Origin: Chloroflexota bacterium
Lineage (GTDB): Bacteria; Desulfobacterota; Desulfuromonadia; Desulfuromonadales; Geopsychrobacteraceae
Assembly: GCA_015222355.1 (NCBI GenBank)
Contig: JADFVC010000010.1
Location: forward strand, 1-13,780
Length of the DNA: 13,780 nt
Reading direction: 5' to 3'
This document shows, in pieces, positions 1 to 7,701 of this stretch (the stretch's first letter is position 1; every line of letters starts with the position of its first letter). The notes below the pieces were generated by a model, which was not told where the DNA came from, did not search any database, and saw only the letters and a list, made by a program, of their open reading frames with translations. The translations under genes and the position numbers were made by a program.

Positions 1-821
1 CGTTCATCCGCAGGCAAACCGGCATGGTAGGCGGCCGCACTGATGCCGTCCTCTTGCAGCTTTTCGGCGACCTCTGTGACCCGCTTACGACTTAAGCAGT
101 AGATGATACCTGACTCTTGCCGGCGGGTATCAAGAAAGGCTTTCAGCTGCAGATAGGGCTTAGCCTTGTCGATCACCGTGTAGCGGATATTCGGCCTGTC
201 GAATCCGGCGATAATCAGGCGGGCATTGTGCAAATGCAACCGCTGGATGATATCGAGGCGGGTCTGTTTTTCTGCGGTGGCGGTCAGCGCCACCATCGGC
301 ACCGACGGAAACTGTTCACGCAGTCGACCAAGCTGCACATATTCGGGACGGAAGTCATGCCCCCACTGGGAGACGCAGTGGGCTTCGTCAATAGCAAACA
401 GAGCAATCTGCAGAGCACTCAACCGCGCAAGAAAATCCTCGCTGAGCAACCGTTCCGGTGCCACGTAGAGCAGATCAAGTTGCCCTGTATGCAATTGAGA
501 CAACACCTGCCGGGCTTCATTTGTCTGCAGCGCTGAATTGTAGCAGGCAGCAGATACTCCGTTAGCCTGCAAGGCATCAACCTGATCTTTCATCAATGAA
601 ATAAGCGGGGAAACAACAATGGCAACACCTGGACGGTGCAATGCCGGAATCTGGAAGCAGAGCGACTTGCCACCGCCGGTCGGCATCAACACAAAGGCAT
701 CATTTCCAGCAATCAGATCATCAATAATCTGTTGCTGATGGGGACGAAATGCCTGGTAGCCGAAGACCTGCTGAAGGGTTTCTAGAGATGTGCCGGAAGC
801 AGAGGCCGTCTTTATCTTCAT
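1..821 (-). CDS. recQ: ATP-dependent DNA helicase RecQ (N-terminal part; C-terminus beyond left edge)
   Basis: RecQ is a 3'-5' superfamily 2 DNA helicase used in recombination and repair of stalled or broken forks. My own translation of the minus strand from the ATG at 819-821 stays open to base 1, giving 273 codons, about 45% of the 609-residue E. coli protein. Visible features in order: the RecQ Q-motif region (FGYQAFRPHQ, about 20-29), Walker A PTGGGKS (47-53), SPLISLMKDQV (71-81), the DEAH Walker B box (145-148) followed by the RecQ-specific aromatic loop SQWGHDFRPEY (151-161), motif III ALTATA (about 176-181), and the start of the second RecA-like domain (SGIIYCLSRKR). The zinc-binding, winged-helix and HRDC regions lie outside the window. 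An in-frame TAA lies five codons upstream of the ATG, and no good Shine-Dalgarno sequence precedes it. The gene starts 5 bases after the stop of the UbiD-family gene, which suggests translational coupling. Confidence 0.96.
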   Translation of the reverse strand, partial: MKIKTASASGTSLETLQQVFGYQAFRPHQQQIIDDLIAGNDAFVLMPTGGGKSLCFQIPALHRPGVAIVVSPLISLMKDQVDALQANGVSAACYNSALQTNEARQVLSQLHTGQLDLLYVAPERLLSEDFLARLSALQIALFAIDEAHCVSQWGHDFRPEYVQLGRLREQFPSVPMVALTATAEKQTRLDIIQRLHLHNARLIIAGFDRPNIRYTVIDKAKPYLQLKAFLDTRRQESGIIYCLSRKRVTEVAEKLQEDGISAAAYHAGLPADE

Positions 822-826
822 AATAA

Positions 827-2161
827 TCAGAGATTAAAATCAGCGAATCGTTGTCGCAATTGTTTTACCGTTTGTTCATCTTCAACCACCAGGGTGTTCA
901 GATCAACCCCGGTCGCATCGATTGCCAGCCGTTTGCCACTTCGATAGATCCGTTTTTCGTCAATCTGGTTGATCAAACGCCAATATGCCGTGGAAAAATC
1001 CTGTAGATCAATATCGCTATCAAACAAAATCAACAGCTTCGATTTCTGCAACGGGCTGTCGGCCCAAAGAGCCTCGACCAGCTGTTTGACAGTTTTACTG
1101 CTCTGTCGGTGAATACTGAGCAATGCCACACCGTGGAAGATTGTCATTTCCGGCATTTCCAGATCGATGATCTGCGGAAAATCGATTTTCAACATCTGAC
1201 GTAGCAAGCACTCACTGGTTTTTGCCAGAAAGACATTCTCACTCAGCGGCGGCCCCACCACCGTCGCCGGCATGATCGGATTATCACGGCAAGTGATCGA
1301 TGTGACCCGCAACAGCGGACAATCGTCTCGTGTAACATAACATCCGGTATGATTACCGAATGGACCTTCAAAACAGGTCTCACCGGGATTAATTTCACCT
1401 TCGATGACAAATTCGGCATCGACAGGAACATTCAGTTGCTGACTCACACAGGCGGTGGTCGTTAATGCCGTCGAAAAAAGCCGCCGGCAAATTGCCAGTT
1501 CATCGCAAGCTGCTGGAATCGGGGCCGAAGCCAACCAGTAGAGCGCAGGATCACTGCCGAATACCAGTGCCACTGAAAGAGGTGAATTATTCTTATGAGC
1601 TATATCTAAGTGCTCTGCAGCACCACTGCCGGCTGAGAAATTGAGCGCAATATGTTGTTCATCAATAATTTGTCCACGATAAATACCAAAATTTTGTGTG
1701 CCTGTCTGCGGGTGTTTGGTGATCACCACCGGCAGGGTAAAATAACGGCCTGATTCCAGCGGCCAGGTTTTCAGCGCAGGCAAACTGCTGAGATTCTCAA
1801 GAACCCGGTACTGACAACGAGGCTCTATCTCAACTACGGTCTCAGCTTTTACCGACAATTTTCGTAAACGTTCAACGGCACTCCCCTGCTCTGAATTCAA
1901 CAATTGTTCGATCTGCTCAGAAAAATGTTCCAAATCACGGCAGCGTAACAATTGTGACATTCTGCGAGCAGATCCGAACAGGTTGACAGCCAATGGAAAC
2001 GGTGATCCCTGCACTTGTTCGAACAGTATGGCCTTTCCGTCTTGCCGGGCAAATTCACGACGAGCCAGCGCAGCCAGCTCTAAATTCGTATCGACTGAGT
2101 GCTTAATCCGCCTCAGCTCGCCATTTTTTTCCAGCTGTTGCAGGAATTCTTGCAGATCCAT
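827..2161 (-). CDS. UbiD-family (prenylated-FMN type) decarboxylase, possibly in menaquinone synthesis
   Basis: UbiD-family enzymes remove carboxyl groups from aromatic or unsaturated acids using prenylated FMN made by a UbiX partner. Several act in ubiquinone or menaquinone synthesis. The 444-residue product starts with the typical MDLQEFLQQLEKNGELRRI and has the family landmarks NFGIYRGQ (157-164), GSDPALYWLASAPIP (202-216), DEL (220-222), FEGPFGNHTG (264-273) and IMPATVVGPP (296-305). By motif alignment from memory, N157, R162, E221 and E265 match the metal and catalytic residues N168, R173, E233 and E277 of A. niger Fdc1. Two positions differ. The segment usually containing His-Lys/Arg reads SAGSGAAEH (176-184), and the acidic residue matching Fdc1 E282 is N270. 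It is about 50 residues shorter than E. coli UbiD (497). The ATG is the first possible start after an in-frame TAG. Substrate is unknown: a menaquinone intermediate is a guess from the nuo neighbours, and a divergent paralogue is possible. Confidence 0.87.
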   Translation of the reverse strand: MDLQEFLQQLEKNGELRRIKHSVDTNLELAALARREFARQDGKAILFEQVQGSPFPLAVNLFGSARRMSQLLRCRDLEHFSEQIEQLLNSEQGSAVERLRKLSVKAETVVEIEPRCQYRVLENLSSLPALKTWPLESGRYFTLPVVITKHPQTGTQNFGIYRGQIIDEQHIALNFSAGSGAAEHLDIAHKNNSPLSVALVFGSDPALYWLASAPIPAACDELAICRRLFSTALTTTACVSQQLNVPVDAEFVIEGEINPGETCFEGPFGNHTGCYVTRDDCPLLRVTSITCRDNPIMPATVVGPPLSENVFLAKTSECLLRQMLKIDFPQIIDLEMPEMTIFHGVALLSIHRQSSKTVKQLVEALWADSPLQKSKLLILFDSDIDLQDFSTAYWRLINQIDEKRIYRSGKRLAIDATGVDLNTLVVEDEQTVKQLRQRFADFNL

Positions 2162-2196
2162 CCCAACAGTCTAACCGATTCTCACGCTGCAAACAT

Positions 2197-2228
2197 AAAA
2201 AAAAAGCCCCTCGGAATCCGAAGGGCTT
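2197..2228 (-). terminator. Rho-independent terminator of the nuo operon
   Basis: Read on the minus strand, an 11-bp stem (arms 2218-2228 and 2204-2214, one G-U pair) closes on the 3-base loop ATT. It runs directly into a tract of T residues (the nine A at 2197-2205 on the plus strand). It begins 21 bases after the nuoN stop and 36 bases before the UbiD-family start, so it separates the two transcription units. There is no matching T-run on the plus-strand side, so it terminates leftward transcription only. Confidence 0.92.
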
Positions 2229-2249
2229 AGAGACTAACAAGCGATGCTA

Positions 2250-3713
2250 TTAGAAAACAGCCAACATGGCCATTTCCATAAATGGACCAGGCAGAACACC
2301 CAGGAGCAGTACACCAGCGAGGGCAATAACAATTGAGATTGTCGTTGCAGCATTCATAGTGACCCAGCTGAAATCTTCTTGAGGATCCTTGAAGTACATA
2401 CAGACCATGACACGCAGGTAATAATACAGTGAGACTGCTGAGTTCATAACACCGATTATTGCCAACCAGATATACCCTGCTTTAATTGCCCCGGCAAAGA
2501 CATAGAACTTGGCTGCAAAACCTGCGGTAGGTGGCATCCCCATCAGGGAAAAGAGGAAGATACAGAGAGCGACTCCCATAAGAGGTCGTTTATAACCCAT
2601 ACCTGCCAGACCGTCGAGAGTCAGGTTATCCTCACCTTTTTTGCCAACCAGAACCAATACCGCGAATGCGCCGATGTTCATAAAGGTGTAAACAAGCAAG
2701 TAGAACATGATGCCGGACCAGCCGACTTCGTTCCATGCGACCATACCTATCAAGGCATAACCGGCGTGCGAAATCGAAGAGTAAGCCAGCATCCGCTTGA
2801 CATCTTTTTGAGTCAGAGCAATGAAGTTACCAACGGTCATAGTCAGAACAGCAAGGACCCAGAAAACCGTGACGAGCTCAGTTTGAATACTGTCGAAGCT
2901 GACAATTGTCACGCGCATAAATGCAGCAAAAGCAGCAGCCTTAGGTCCAGCACTCATAAATGCGGTGATCGGTGTCGGCGCACCCTGGTAAACATCAGGC
3001 GTCCACATATGGAAAGGTGCCGCAGCGACCTTGAACAGGAACCCGGTGATCAGCAATCCCGCGCCGGCAAGGAACATCAGGTTGGAGGTTAAATCCGGCA
3101 TGGTCTTTACAAATTCCGCAATCCCGGCAACCTTAGTCGTCCCGGTAACACCGTAGAGCAGCGCTACACCGTACAGCAGGAAACCGGTGGAAAATGCACC
3201 CAAGAAAAAGTACTTGAGACCCGCTTCGTTTGAGCGTGTCTGGCGACGAAAAAAACCAGCCAGGACATACAGTGAGACGGACAGAACTTCCAGACCAAGG
3301 AAGATGGTCATCAAGTCGGTTCCAGAAGCCATCCACATGGCACCTGCCGTTGTAAACAGTATCAGTGGATAATATTCACCGACTGGATATCCTTCCCTTT
3401 TCAGATATTCGTCCGACATGAGAATTGTCAATGCCGCAGCAATGATACAAATCATACTGAAGAAGGTTGCAAAATTATCGAGCACAACACTTCCGGCAAA
3501 TCCAGCTTGTGGATTATTCCAGGCCGTCAGGGTAACGAACCCGGTAATAACCAATGCGACGACACTTAACCAGGCAACATGACTGGTCTTGCCGCGGGGT
3601 GTAAACACAGACACCAACAGCAGCGCCATACCGAACACACAGAGAACCAATGATGGCATAATTGCCTGTAAGTTTACATTCTGGATGGCTTCTTGTACTA
3701 AATTTGCGTCCAT
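2250..3713 (-). CDS. nuoN: NADH-quinone oxidoreductase subunit N (antiporter-like membrane subunit)
   Basis: NuoN is one of the three Mrp-antiporter-like subunits of the complex I membrane arm and contributes one proton channel; it sits next to NuoK and NuoM in the complex. The 487-residue protein is almost entirely hydrophobic helices and is close to E. coli NuoN in length (485). The buried charged residues expected of the family are present: E142 in the FLGLEVLSVSLYVL helix, K228 in GFLFKVAAAPFHMWTPDVYQG, and K258 in SAGPKAAAF. The discontinuous-helix motif AAPFHMWTPD is typical. The ATG is preceded by GAGGAG with about 7 bases spacing. It is the last gene of the operon: a 48-base spacer separates it from nuoM, and the terminator follows 21 bases after its stop. 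Confidence 0.97.
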   Translation of the reverse strand: MDANLVQEAIQNVNLQAIMPSLVLCVFGMALLLVSVFTPRGKTSHVAWLSVVALVITGFVTLTAWNNPQAGFAGSVVLDNFATFFSMICIIAAALTILMSDEYLKREGYPVGEYYPLILFTTAGAMWMASGTDLMTIFLGLEVLSVSLYVLAGFFRRQTRSNEAGLKYFFLGAFSTGFLLYGVALLYGVTGTTKVAGIAEFVKTMPDLTSNLMFLAGAGLLITGFLFKVAAAPFHMWTPDVYQGAPTPITAFMSAGPKAAAFAAFMRVTIVSFDSIQTELVTVFWVLAVLTMTVGNFIALTQKDVKRMLAYSSISHAGYALIGMVAWNEVGWSGIMFYLLVYTFMNIGAFAVLVLVGKKGEDNLTLDGLAGMGYKRPLMGVALCIFLFSLMGMPPTAGFAAKFYVFAGAIKAGYIWLAIIGVMNSAVSLYYYLRVMVCMYFKDPQEDFSWVTMNAATTISIVIALAGVLLLGVLPGPFMEMAMLAVF

Positions 3714-3761
3714 CGAACAGCTCCTCGGGAACCAGTTGTTTATATAATCAATCAGTCAGTT

Positions 3762-5321
3762 TTATTTGATTTCAATCAGTTTAGCAACAACCGGCTGATA
3801 AACCTCAACAACCGCAACCTGCTTATTGTTCATCTGATTCAATAACTGTTCGATAGCCGGATTCATTTTATCAAGGAAAGTGTTTGGATAAACACCAATC
3901 CAGAAGACAAACAGTAGCAGCGGCACCATAACCGCAATTTCACGTAAGGACAGATCTTTCAGGTTTTCGTTGGCCGGGTTCGTTACTTTACCCAACATGA
4001 CACGCTGGTACATCCAGAGCATGTAAACAGCGGCGAAGATAACCCCACTGGTCGCGACAACTGCAAACCAGCGCAGATTACTTTCAAAGGCACCGACCAA
4101 GGCTAGGAATTCGCCGACAAAACCGTTCGTCCCGGGCAAGCCGACAGACGAGAAAGTGACAATCAGGAAGATCGTAGCAAATATAGGCATTTTGTGAGCA
4201 AGACCGCCGAACTCACTAATCAGGCGGGTATGCCGACGCTCATAGATGAAGCCAACGATTAGGAAGAGTGCGCCAGTGGAAATCCCGTGGTTAACCATCT
4301 GGATTATGCCACCTGCCATCCCCTGCTGGTTCATGGCAAAGACGCCAAGCATAACGAAGCCAAGGTGGGCAACGGAAGAGTAGGCGACCAGCTTCTTGAC
4401 ATCTTCCTGCATCATGGCAACCAAGGATCCGTAGACAATGCCGATAACCGACAAGCCCGCGAGATATGGGATGAAGGTCTGCAGTGCATCCGGAAACAAC
4501 GGCATCGCAAAGCGTACATAACCGTAGGTACCCATCTTCAGCATGACAGCCGCCAAAATGACCGAGCCGGCGGTCGGTGCTTCAGTGTGTGCATCAGGCA
4601 ACCAGGTATGCACCGGGAACATCGGGACCTTGATAGCAAAGCTGAAAGCAAAAGCCAAGAACAACCAATACTGAGCATTGTAAGGTAGATCCAGCTTGTA
4701 GAAATCATGTACACCGAAACCACTAATCTGCACACCAGACTCAACAGCAAAGTAGTAGAGGAAGATGATCGCCACCAGCATCAACAGGGAACCGACTGCC
4801 GTGAAGATAAAAAACTTAACAGCTGCGTAGATGCGGTTCTTACCGCCCCAGATACCGATAAGAAAGTACATCGGAATCAGCATCAGCTCCCAGAAGATGT
4901 AGAAAAGGAACAGATCGAGGGCAACAAAGGCACCAAGCATAGCGGTTTCAAGTAGCAACAGCAGAGCCATGAACCCCTTGGTGTTCTTTTGTACAGATTT
5001 CCAGGTTGAGAGAACCGTAACCGGCATGATGAACGTGGTCAACATAACCAGCCAGAGACTGATTCCATCGACACCCAGATTGTAGTTCATCTGGAAATAA
5101 TCGCCGATGTTGATCCACTCATAAAACTCTCGATAATGCATTCCACCGGAGGTAGCAAAAATATTATCGAAAGCCAGGGGTAGACTGATCACGAAGGTCA
5201 CCAATGAGACTACCAGGGTAAACCCTTTCAGCAGTCCATCGTTGTCCCGTGGGATAAAGAGGACAAACAGCATCCCCAGCAGCGGGAAGAAGATAATTAA
5301 ACTGAGAAGATAATCGGCCAT
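3762..5321 (-). CDS. nuoM: NADH-quinone oxidoreductase subunit M (antiporter-like membrane subunit)
   Basis: NuoM is the middle antiporter-like proton-pumping subunit of complex I, between NuoL and NuoN. The 519-residue protein (E. coli NuoM is 509) has about 14 hydrophobic segments. It keeps the channel residues known from E. coli: E145 in FWELMLIPMYFLIG, K231 in FAIKVPMFPVHTWLPDAH, K262 in VMLKMGTYGY, and E404 in GFVGEFLALVG. LPDAHTEAPTAGSV (241-254) and MNQQGMAGGIIQMVNHG are strong NuoM signatures that separate it from NuoL and NuoN. The start is set by AAGGAG about 9 bases upstream of the ATG. The last 40 or so residues form a hydrophilic tail. Spacers are 45 bases to nuoL upstream and 48 bases to nuoN downstream. 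Confidence 0.97.
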   Translation of the reverse strand: MADYLLSLIIFFPLLGMLFVLFIPRDNDGLLKGFTLVVSLVTFVISLPLAFDNIFATSGGMHYREFYEWINIGDYFQMNYNLGVDGISLWLVMLTTFIMPVTVLSTWKSVQKNTKGFMALLLLLETAMLGAFVALDLFLFYIFWELMLIPMYFLIGIWGGKNRIYAAVKFFIFTAVGSLLMLVAIIFLYYFAVESGVQISGFGVHDFYKLDLPYNAQYWLFLAFAFSFAIKVPMFPVHTWLPDAHTEAPTAGSVILAAVMLKMGTYGYVRFAMPLFPDALQTFIPYLAGLSVIGIVYGSLVAMMQEDVKKLVAYSSVAHLGFVMLGVFAMNQQGMAGGIIQMVNHGISTGALFLIVGFIYERRHTRLISEFGGLAHKMPIFATIFLIVTFSSVGLPGTNGFVGEFLALVGAFESNLRWFAVVATSGVIFAAVYMLWMYQRVMLGKVTNPANENLKDLSLREIAVMVPLLLFVFWIGVYPNTFLDKMNPAIEQLLNQMNNKQVAVVEVYQPVVAKLIEIK

Positions 5322-5366
5322 GTGGAATCGCTCCTTGTAACTATATTCGTATTCGCTGGCGTACTG

Positions 5367-7331
5367 TTAACCGAAGACGTAGAAGCCGACGATCATGACT
5401 ACACCGACCACCATGGCCACAGCATAGTTATGCAAGTATCCTGATTGTGTGTACTTAAGGCCGGAGCCTATGCCACGGGTAACCCAAGCAACACCATTGA
5501 CTATACCGTCAACCACTTTCACATCGAAACCGCGCCAGAAAAAAGTCCCGATTTTCTTGCAAGGATTCACGAACAGGAAATCATAGAGTTCATCAATGTA
5601 CCATTTATTGAAGACAATCTTGTGAGCACCTGCAAACTTGGTAACGAACTTTGCAGGGAGTTCCGGATTCTTGATATACATAACCCAGGCAACGAAGATA
5701 CCGATAACAGCAACGGCAACCGAAACAGCCATCAGGGTATACTCAGTAGCGTGAGTGCCATGAGCCTCTATGTGGAACAGGTGCAACGATTTACCAAAAA
5801 CCGGATCCAGGAAATGGTGGAAGTGATTAGCGCCGCCAAGGATCGCCGGTACACCAATGTAACCACCGATAACAGCCAAGAGACCGAGTACCATCAGCGG
5901 AATGGTGATTGTCAACGGAGACTCAGGGATATGATCCTTGGCTCGCGCATCGGTTTTTTGCTCGCCGAAGAAGGTCATAAAGACCAGACGGAACATGTAA
6001 AAGGCCGTCATAGCTGCCGCTAAAGCACCAAGCAGCCAAAGTAACCAGTGACCACGAGTTGAACCGAAGGACCACCAGAGAATTTCATCTTTGGAGAAAA
6101 ACCCTGAGAACAGCGGGATACCAGAGATAGCTATGGTGGAAACCAGGAACGTGATAAAAGTAATCGGCATCTTCTTACGCAAACCACCCATGTTCCGCAT
6201 GTCCTGCGGATCATCATGCAGATGTGCATGATGATAGGCGTGATGCAAGCCGTGAATAACCGAACCGGAGCCAAGGAACAGACAGGCCTTGAAGAATGCG
6301 TGCGTCATCAGATGAAAAATACCGGCAGAGAACGCACCGACGCCCATAGCCAGGAACATGTAACCCAGCTGAGAAACCGTCGAGTAAGCCAGAACCCGCT
6401 TAATATCATTCTGCGCCAGACCGATAGTTGCGGCGAAGAAAGCGGTTGCCGCACCAACGATCGCAATGGTCAGCATGGTCGATGGCGCCATGGCGAAAAG
6501 GATGTTCATCCGGCCGATCATGTAAACACCGGCGGTAACCATGGTAGCAGCATGGATGAGAGCTGAAACAGGGGTCGGACCTTCCATCGCATCCGGCAAC
6601 CAGGTGAACAGAGGAATCTGTGCTGACTTACCACAGGCGCCGAGGAAAAAGCAGAGAGTCACAACAGTGACGACAAGCCCGCCGGTTTCCAGTAAATGGG
6701 CATTCTCGGCTATCTCAACAAAATTAAAGGTCCAGACACCCTTACTCCCAAGTGTCCAGTACAAGACAAACAGACCACAAAGGAAACCGAAGTCACCAAT
6801 ACGGTTGACAACGAATGCCTTCTTGGCCGCATCCCCCGCACTCTGCTTTTCAATGTAATAACCGATCAGCAGGTAGGAACATAGACCAACACCTTCCCAG
6901 CCGATAAACATCACCAGCGCGTTGCTGCCGAGAACCAGCATCAGCATGGCAAAAGCGAACAGATTCATGTAACTGAAGAAGCGGTAGTACCCCTCTTCAC
7001 CGTGCATGTAGCCGATTGAGTAGAGGTGGATCAGGGTACCGACACCGGTAACCACCAGAATCATCACCGCCGACAACGGATCGAGCAAAAAGCCCCAATC
7101 GACTTGCAGTTTCCCGACAGACATCCAGGAGAAGATGACAATTTCATGAGTTTTGACATTGTCACCCAGCAGCCGGAAGAAATTCTGACAAGCAACCAGA
7201 AAGGAAAAGAACACCAGCAGGGTTGCGAACCCGCCGATTACCTTCTCACTCTTGATCCTCTTGCCAACCAGGCCGTTGATGATCGACCCCAGTAGCGGGA
7301 AGAATGGGATGAGCCACAGATTACTGTACAT
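5367..7331 (-). CDS. nuoL: NADH-quinone oxidoreductase subunit L (distal antiporter-like subunit)
   Basis: NuoL is the distal proton-pumping subunit of complex I; its C-terminal lateral helix runs along the membrane arm. The 654-residue product keeps the expected buried residues: E146 in FIGWEGVGLCSYLL, D180 in NRIGDFGF, K235 in GACGKSAQIPLFTWLPDAM, H260 in SALIHAATMVTAG and K348 in HAFFKACLFLGSG. The lateral-helix region and final transmembrane anchor are present (GVAWVTRGIG onward). I place the start at the ATG at 7329-7331, because AGGAG at 7338-7342 sits 6 bases upstream; a TTG one codon earlier would leave only 3 bases. A histidine-rich stretch, HGLHHAYHHAHLHDD (about 360-374), lies between the SGSVIH helix and the DMRNMGGL motif. 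A second His-rich loop, GGANHFHHFLD, is at about 500-510. Upstream nuoK is 42 bases away. Confidence 0.97.
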   Translation of the reverse strand: MYSNLWLIPFFPLLGSIINGLVGKRIKSEKVIGGFATLLVFFSFLVACQNFFRLLGDNVKTHEIVIFSWMSVGKLQVDWGFLLDPLSAVMILVVTGVGTLIHLYSIGYMHGEEGYYRFFSYMNLFAFAMLMLVLGSNALVMFIGWEGVGLCSYLLIGYYIEKQSAGDAAKKAFVVNRIGDFGFLCGLFVLYWTLGSKGVWTFNFVEIAENAHLLETGGLVVTVVTLCFFLGACGKSAQIPLFTWLPDAMEGPTPVSALIHAATMVTAGVYMIGRMNILFAMAPSTMLTIAIVGAATAFFAATIGLAQNDIKRVLAYSTVSQLGYMFLAMGVGAFSAGIFHLMTHAFFKACLFLGSGSVIHGLHHAYHHAHLHDDPQDMRNMGGLRKKMPITFITFLVSTIAISGIPLFSGFFSKDEILWWSFGSTRGHWLLWLLGALAAAMTAFYMFRLVFMTFFGEQKTDARAKDHIPESPLTITIPLMVLGLLAVIGGYIGVPAILGGANHFHHFLDPVFGKSLHLFHIEAHGTHATEYTLMAVSVAVAVIGIFVAWVMYIKNPELPAKFVTKFAGAHKIVFNKWYIDELYDFLFVNPCKKIGTFFWRGFDVKVVDGIVNGVAWVTRGIGSGLKYTQSGYLHNYAVAMVVGVVMIVGFYVFG

Positions 7332-7337
7332 CAAACT

Positions 7338-7342
7338 CTCCT
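7338..7342 (-). promoter_or_regulatory. Ribosome binding site of nuoL (decides the start)
   Basis: The minus strand reads AGGAGAGTTTGATG. AGGAG lies 6 bases before the ATG at 7329-7331 and only 3 bases before the in-frame TTG at 7332-7334, so the ATG is the better start. Confidence 0.75.
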
Positions 7343-7353
7343 ATTAGCTGAAA

Positions 7354-7370
7354 CATCCGAAAAGCGGATA
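7354..7370 (-). other. Small hairpin in the nuoK-nuoL spacer
   Basis: On the minus strand ATCCG and CGGAT (7365-7369 and 7355-7359) form a perfect 5-bp stem around a CTTTT loop; a flanking U-G pair can extend it to 6 bp. No T-run follows, so it is unlikely to be a terminator. It begins 4 bases after the nuoK stop and lies 12 bases before the nuoL Shine-Dalgarno sequence. It could affect mRNA decay or processing; the role is inferred. Confidence 0.4.
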
Positions 7371-7373
7371 ACA

Positions 7374-7676
7374 TCACCACTTAAGCATATTGAAATCGTC
7401 AACATCGACCGATTCTTTATTTTTAAAGAATGCAATTATCAATGCCAGGCCGACAGCAGCTTCCGCCGCCGCAACCGTCATGACAAAAAAGACAAAGATC
7501 TGACCATCCATATTGCCGACATGCCTCGACAAGGCAATAAAGGTCAGATTGACCGAGTTGAGCATCACCTCGATACACATGAAGATGACAATGGCATTCT
7601 TCCTGGTCAGCACACCGAAGATACCGATACAAAACAGGATGGCGCTCAACAACAGGTAATGATGTACGCTAATCAT
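7374..7676 (-). CDS. nuoK: NADH-quinone oxidoreductase subunit K
   Basis: NuoK is the small three-helix, MrpC-like membrane subunit that helps form the proton pathway between the quinone-proximal part (NuoH/J/A) and NuoN. At 100 residues it matches the E. coli protein in length. The two membrane-embedded glutamates needed for coupling are present at the canonical positions: E36 in [13 protein letters not shown] and E72 in [14 protein letters not shown]. Three hydrophobic segments span about 5-23, 28-48 and 60-84, followed by a short charged tail. The ATG has GGGAG 7 bases upstream. The gap to nuoJ is 25 bases. Confidence 0.97.
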   Translation of the reverse strand: MISVHHYLLLSAILFCIGIFGVLTRKNAIVIFMCIEVMLNSVNLTFIALSRHVGNMDGQIFVFFVMTVAAAEAAVGLALIIAFFKNKESVDVDDFNMLKW

Positions 7677-7701
7677 GATCTATCTCCCAACCATTACTCA
7701 G

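Noticed and set aside
2197..2228. Bidirectional terminator
   Set aside because: The T-run exists only for leftward transcription. There is no plus-strand gene ending here and no T-tract after 2228.
3740..3765. Short repeated TCAATCAGTCAG-like bases in the nuoM-nuoN spacer
   Set aside because: Only two or three imperfect 4-base units; not distinguishable from chance and with no pairing partner.
5445..6023. 192-codon plus-strand frame opposite nuoL, and similar ones at 117-536 and 13007-13543
   Set aside because: All are antisense to confidently assigned genes (nuoL, recQ, nuoF) and their translations resemble no protein family I recognise.
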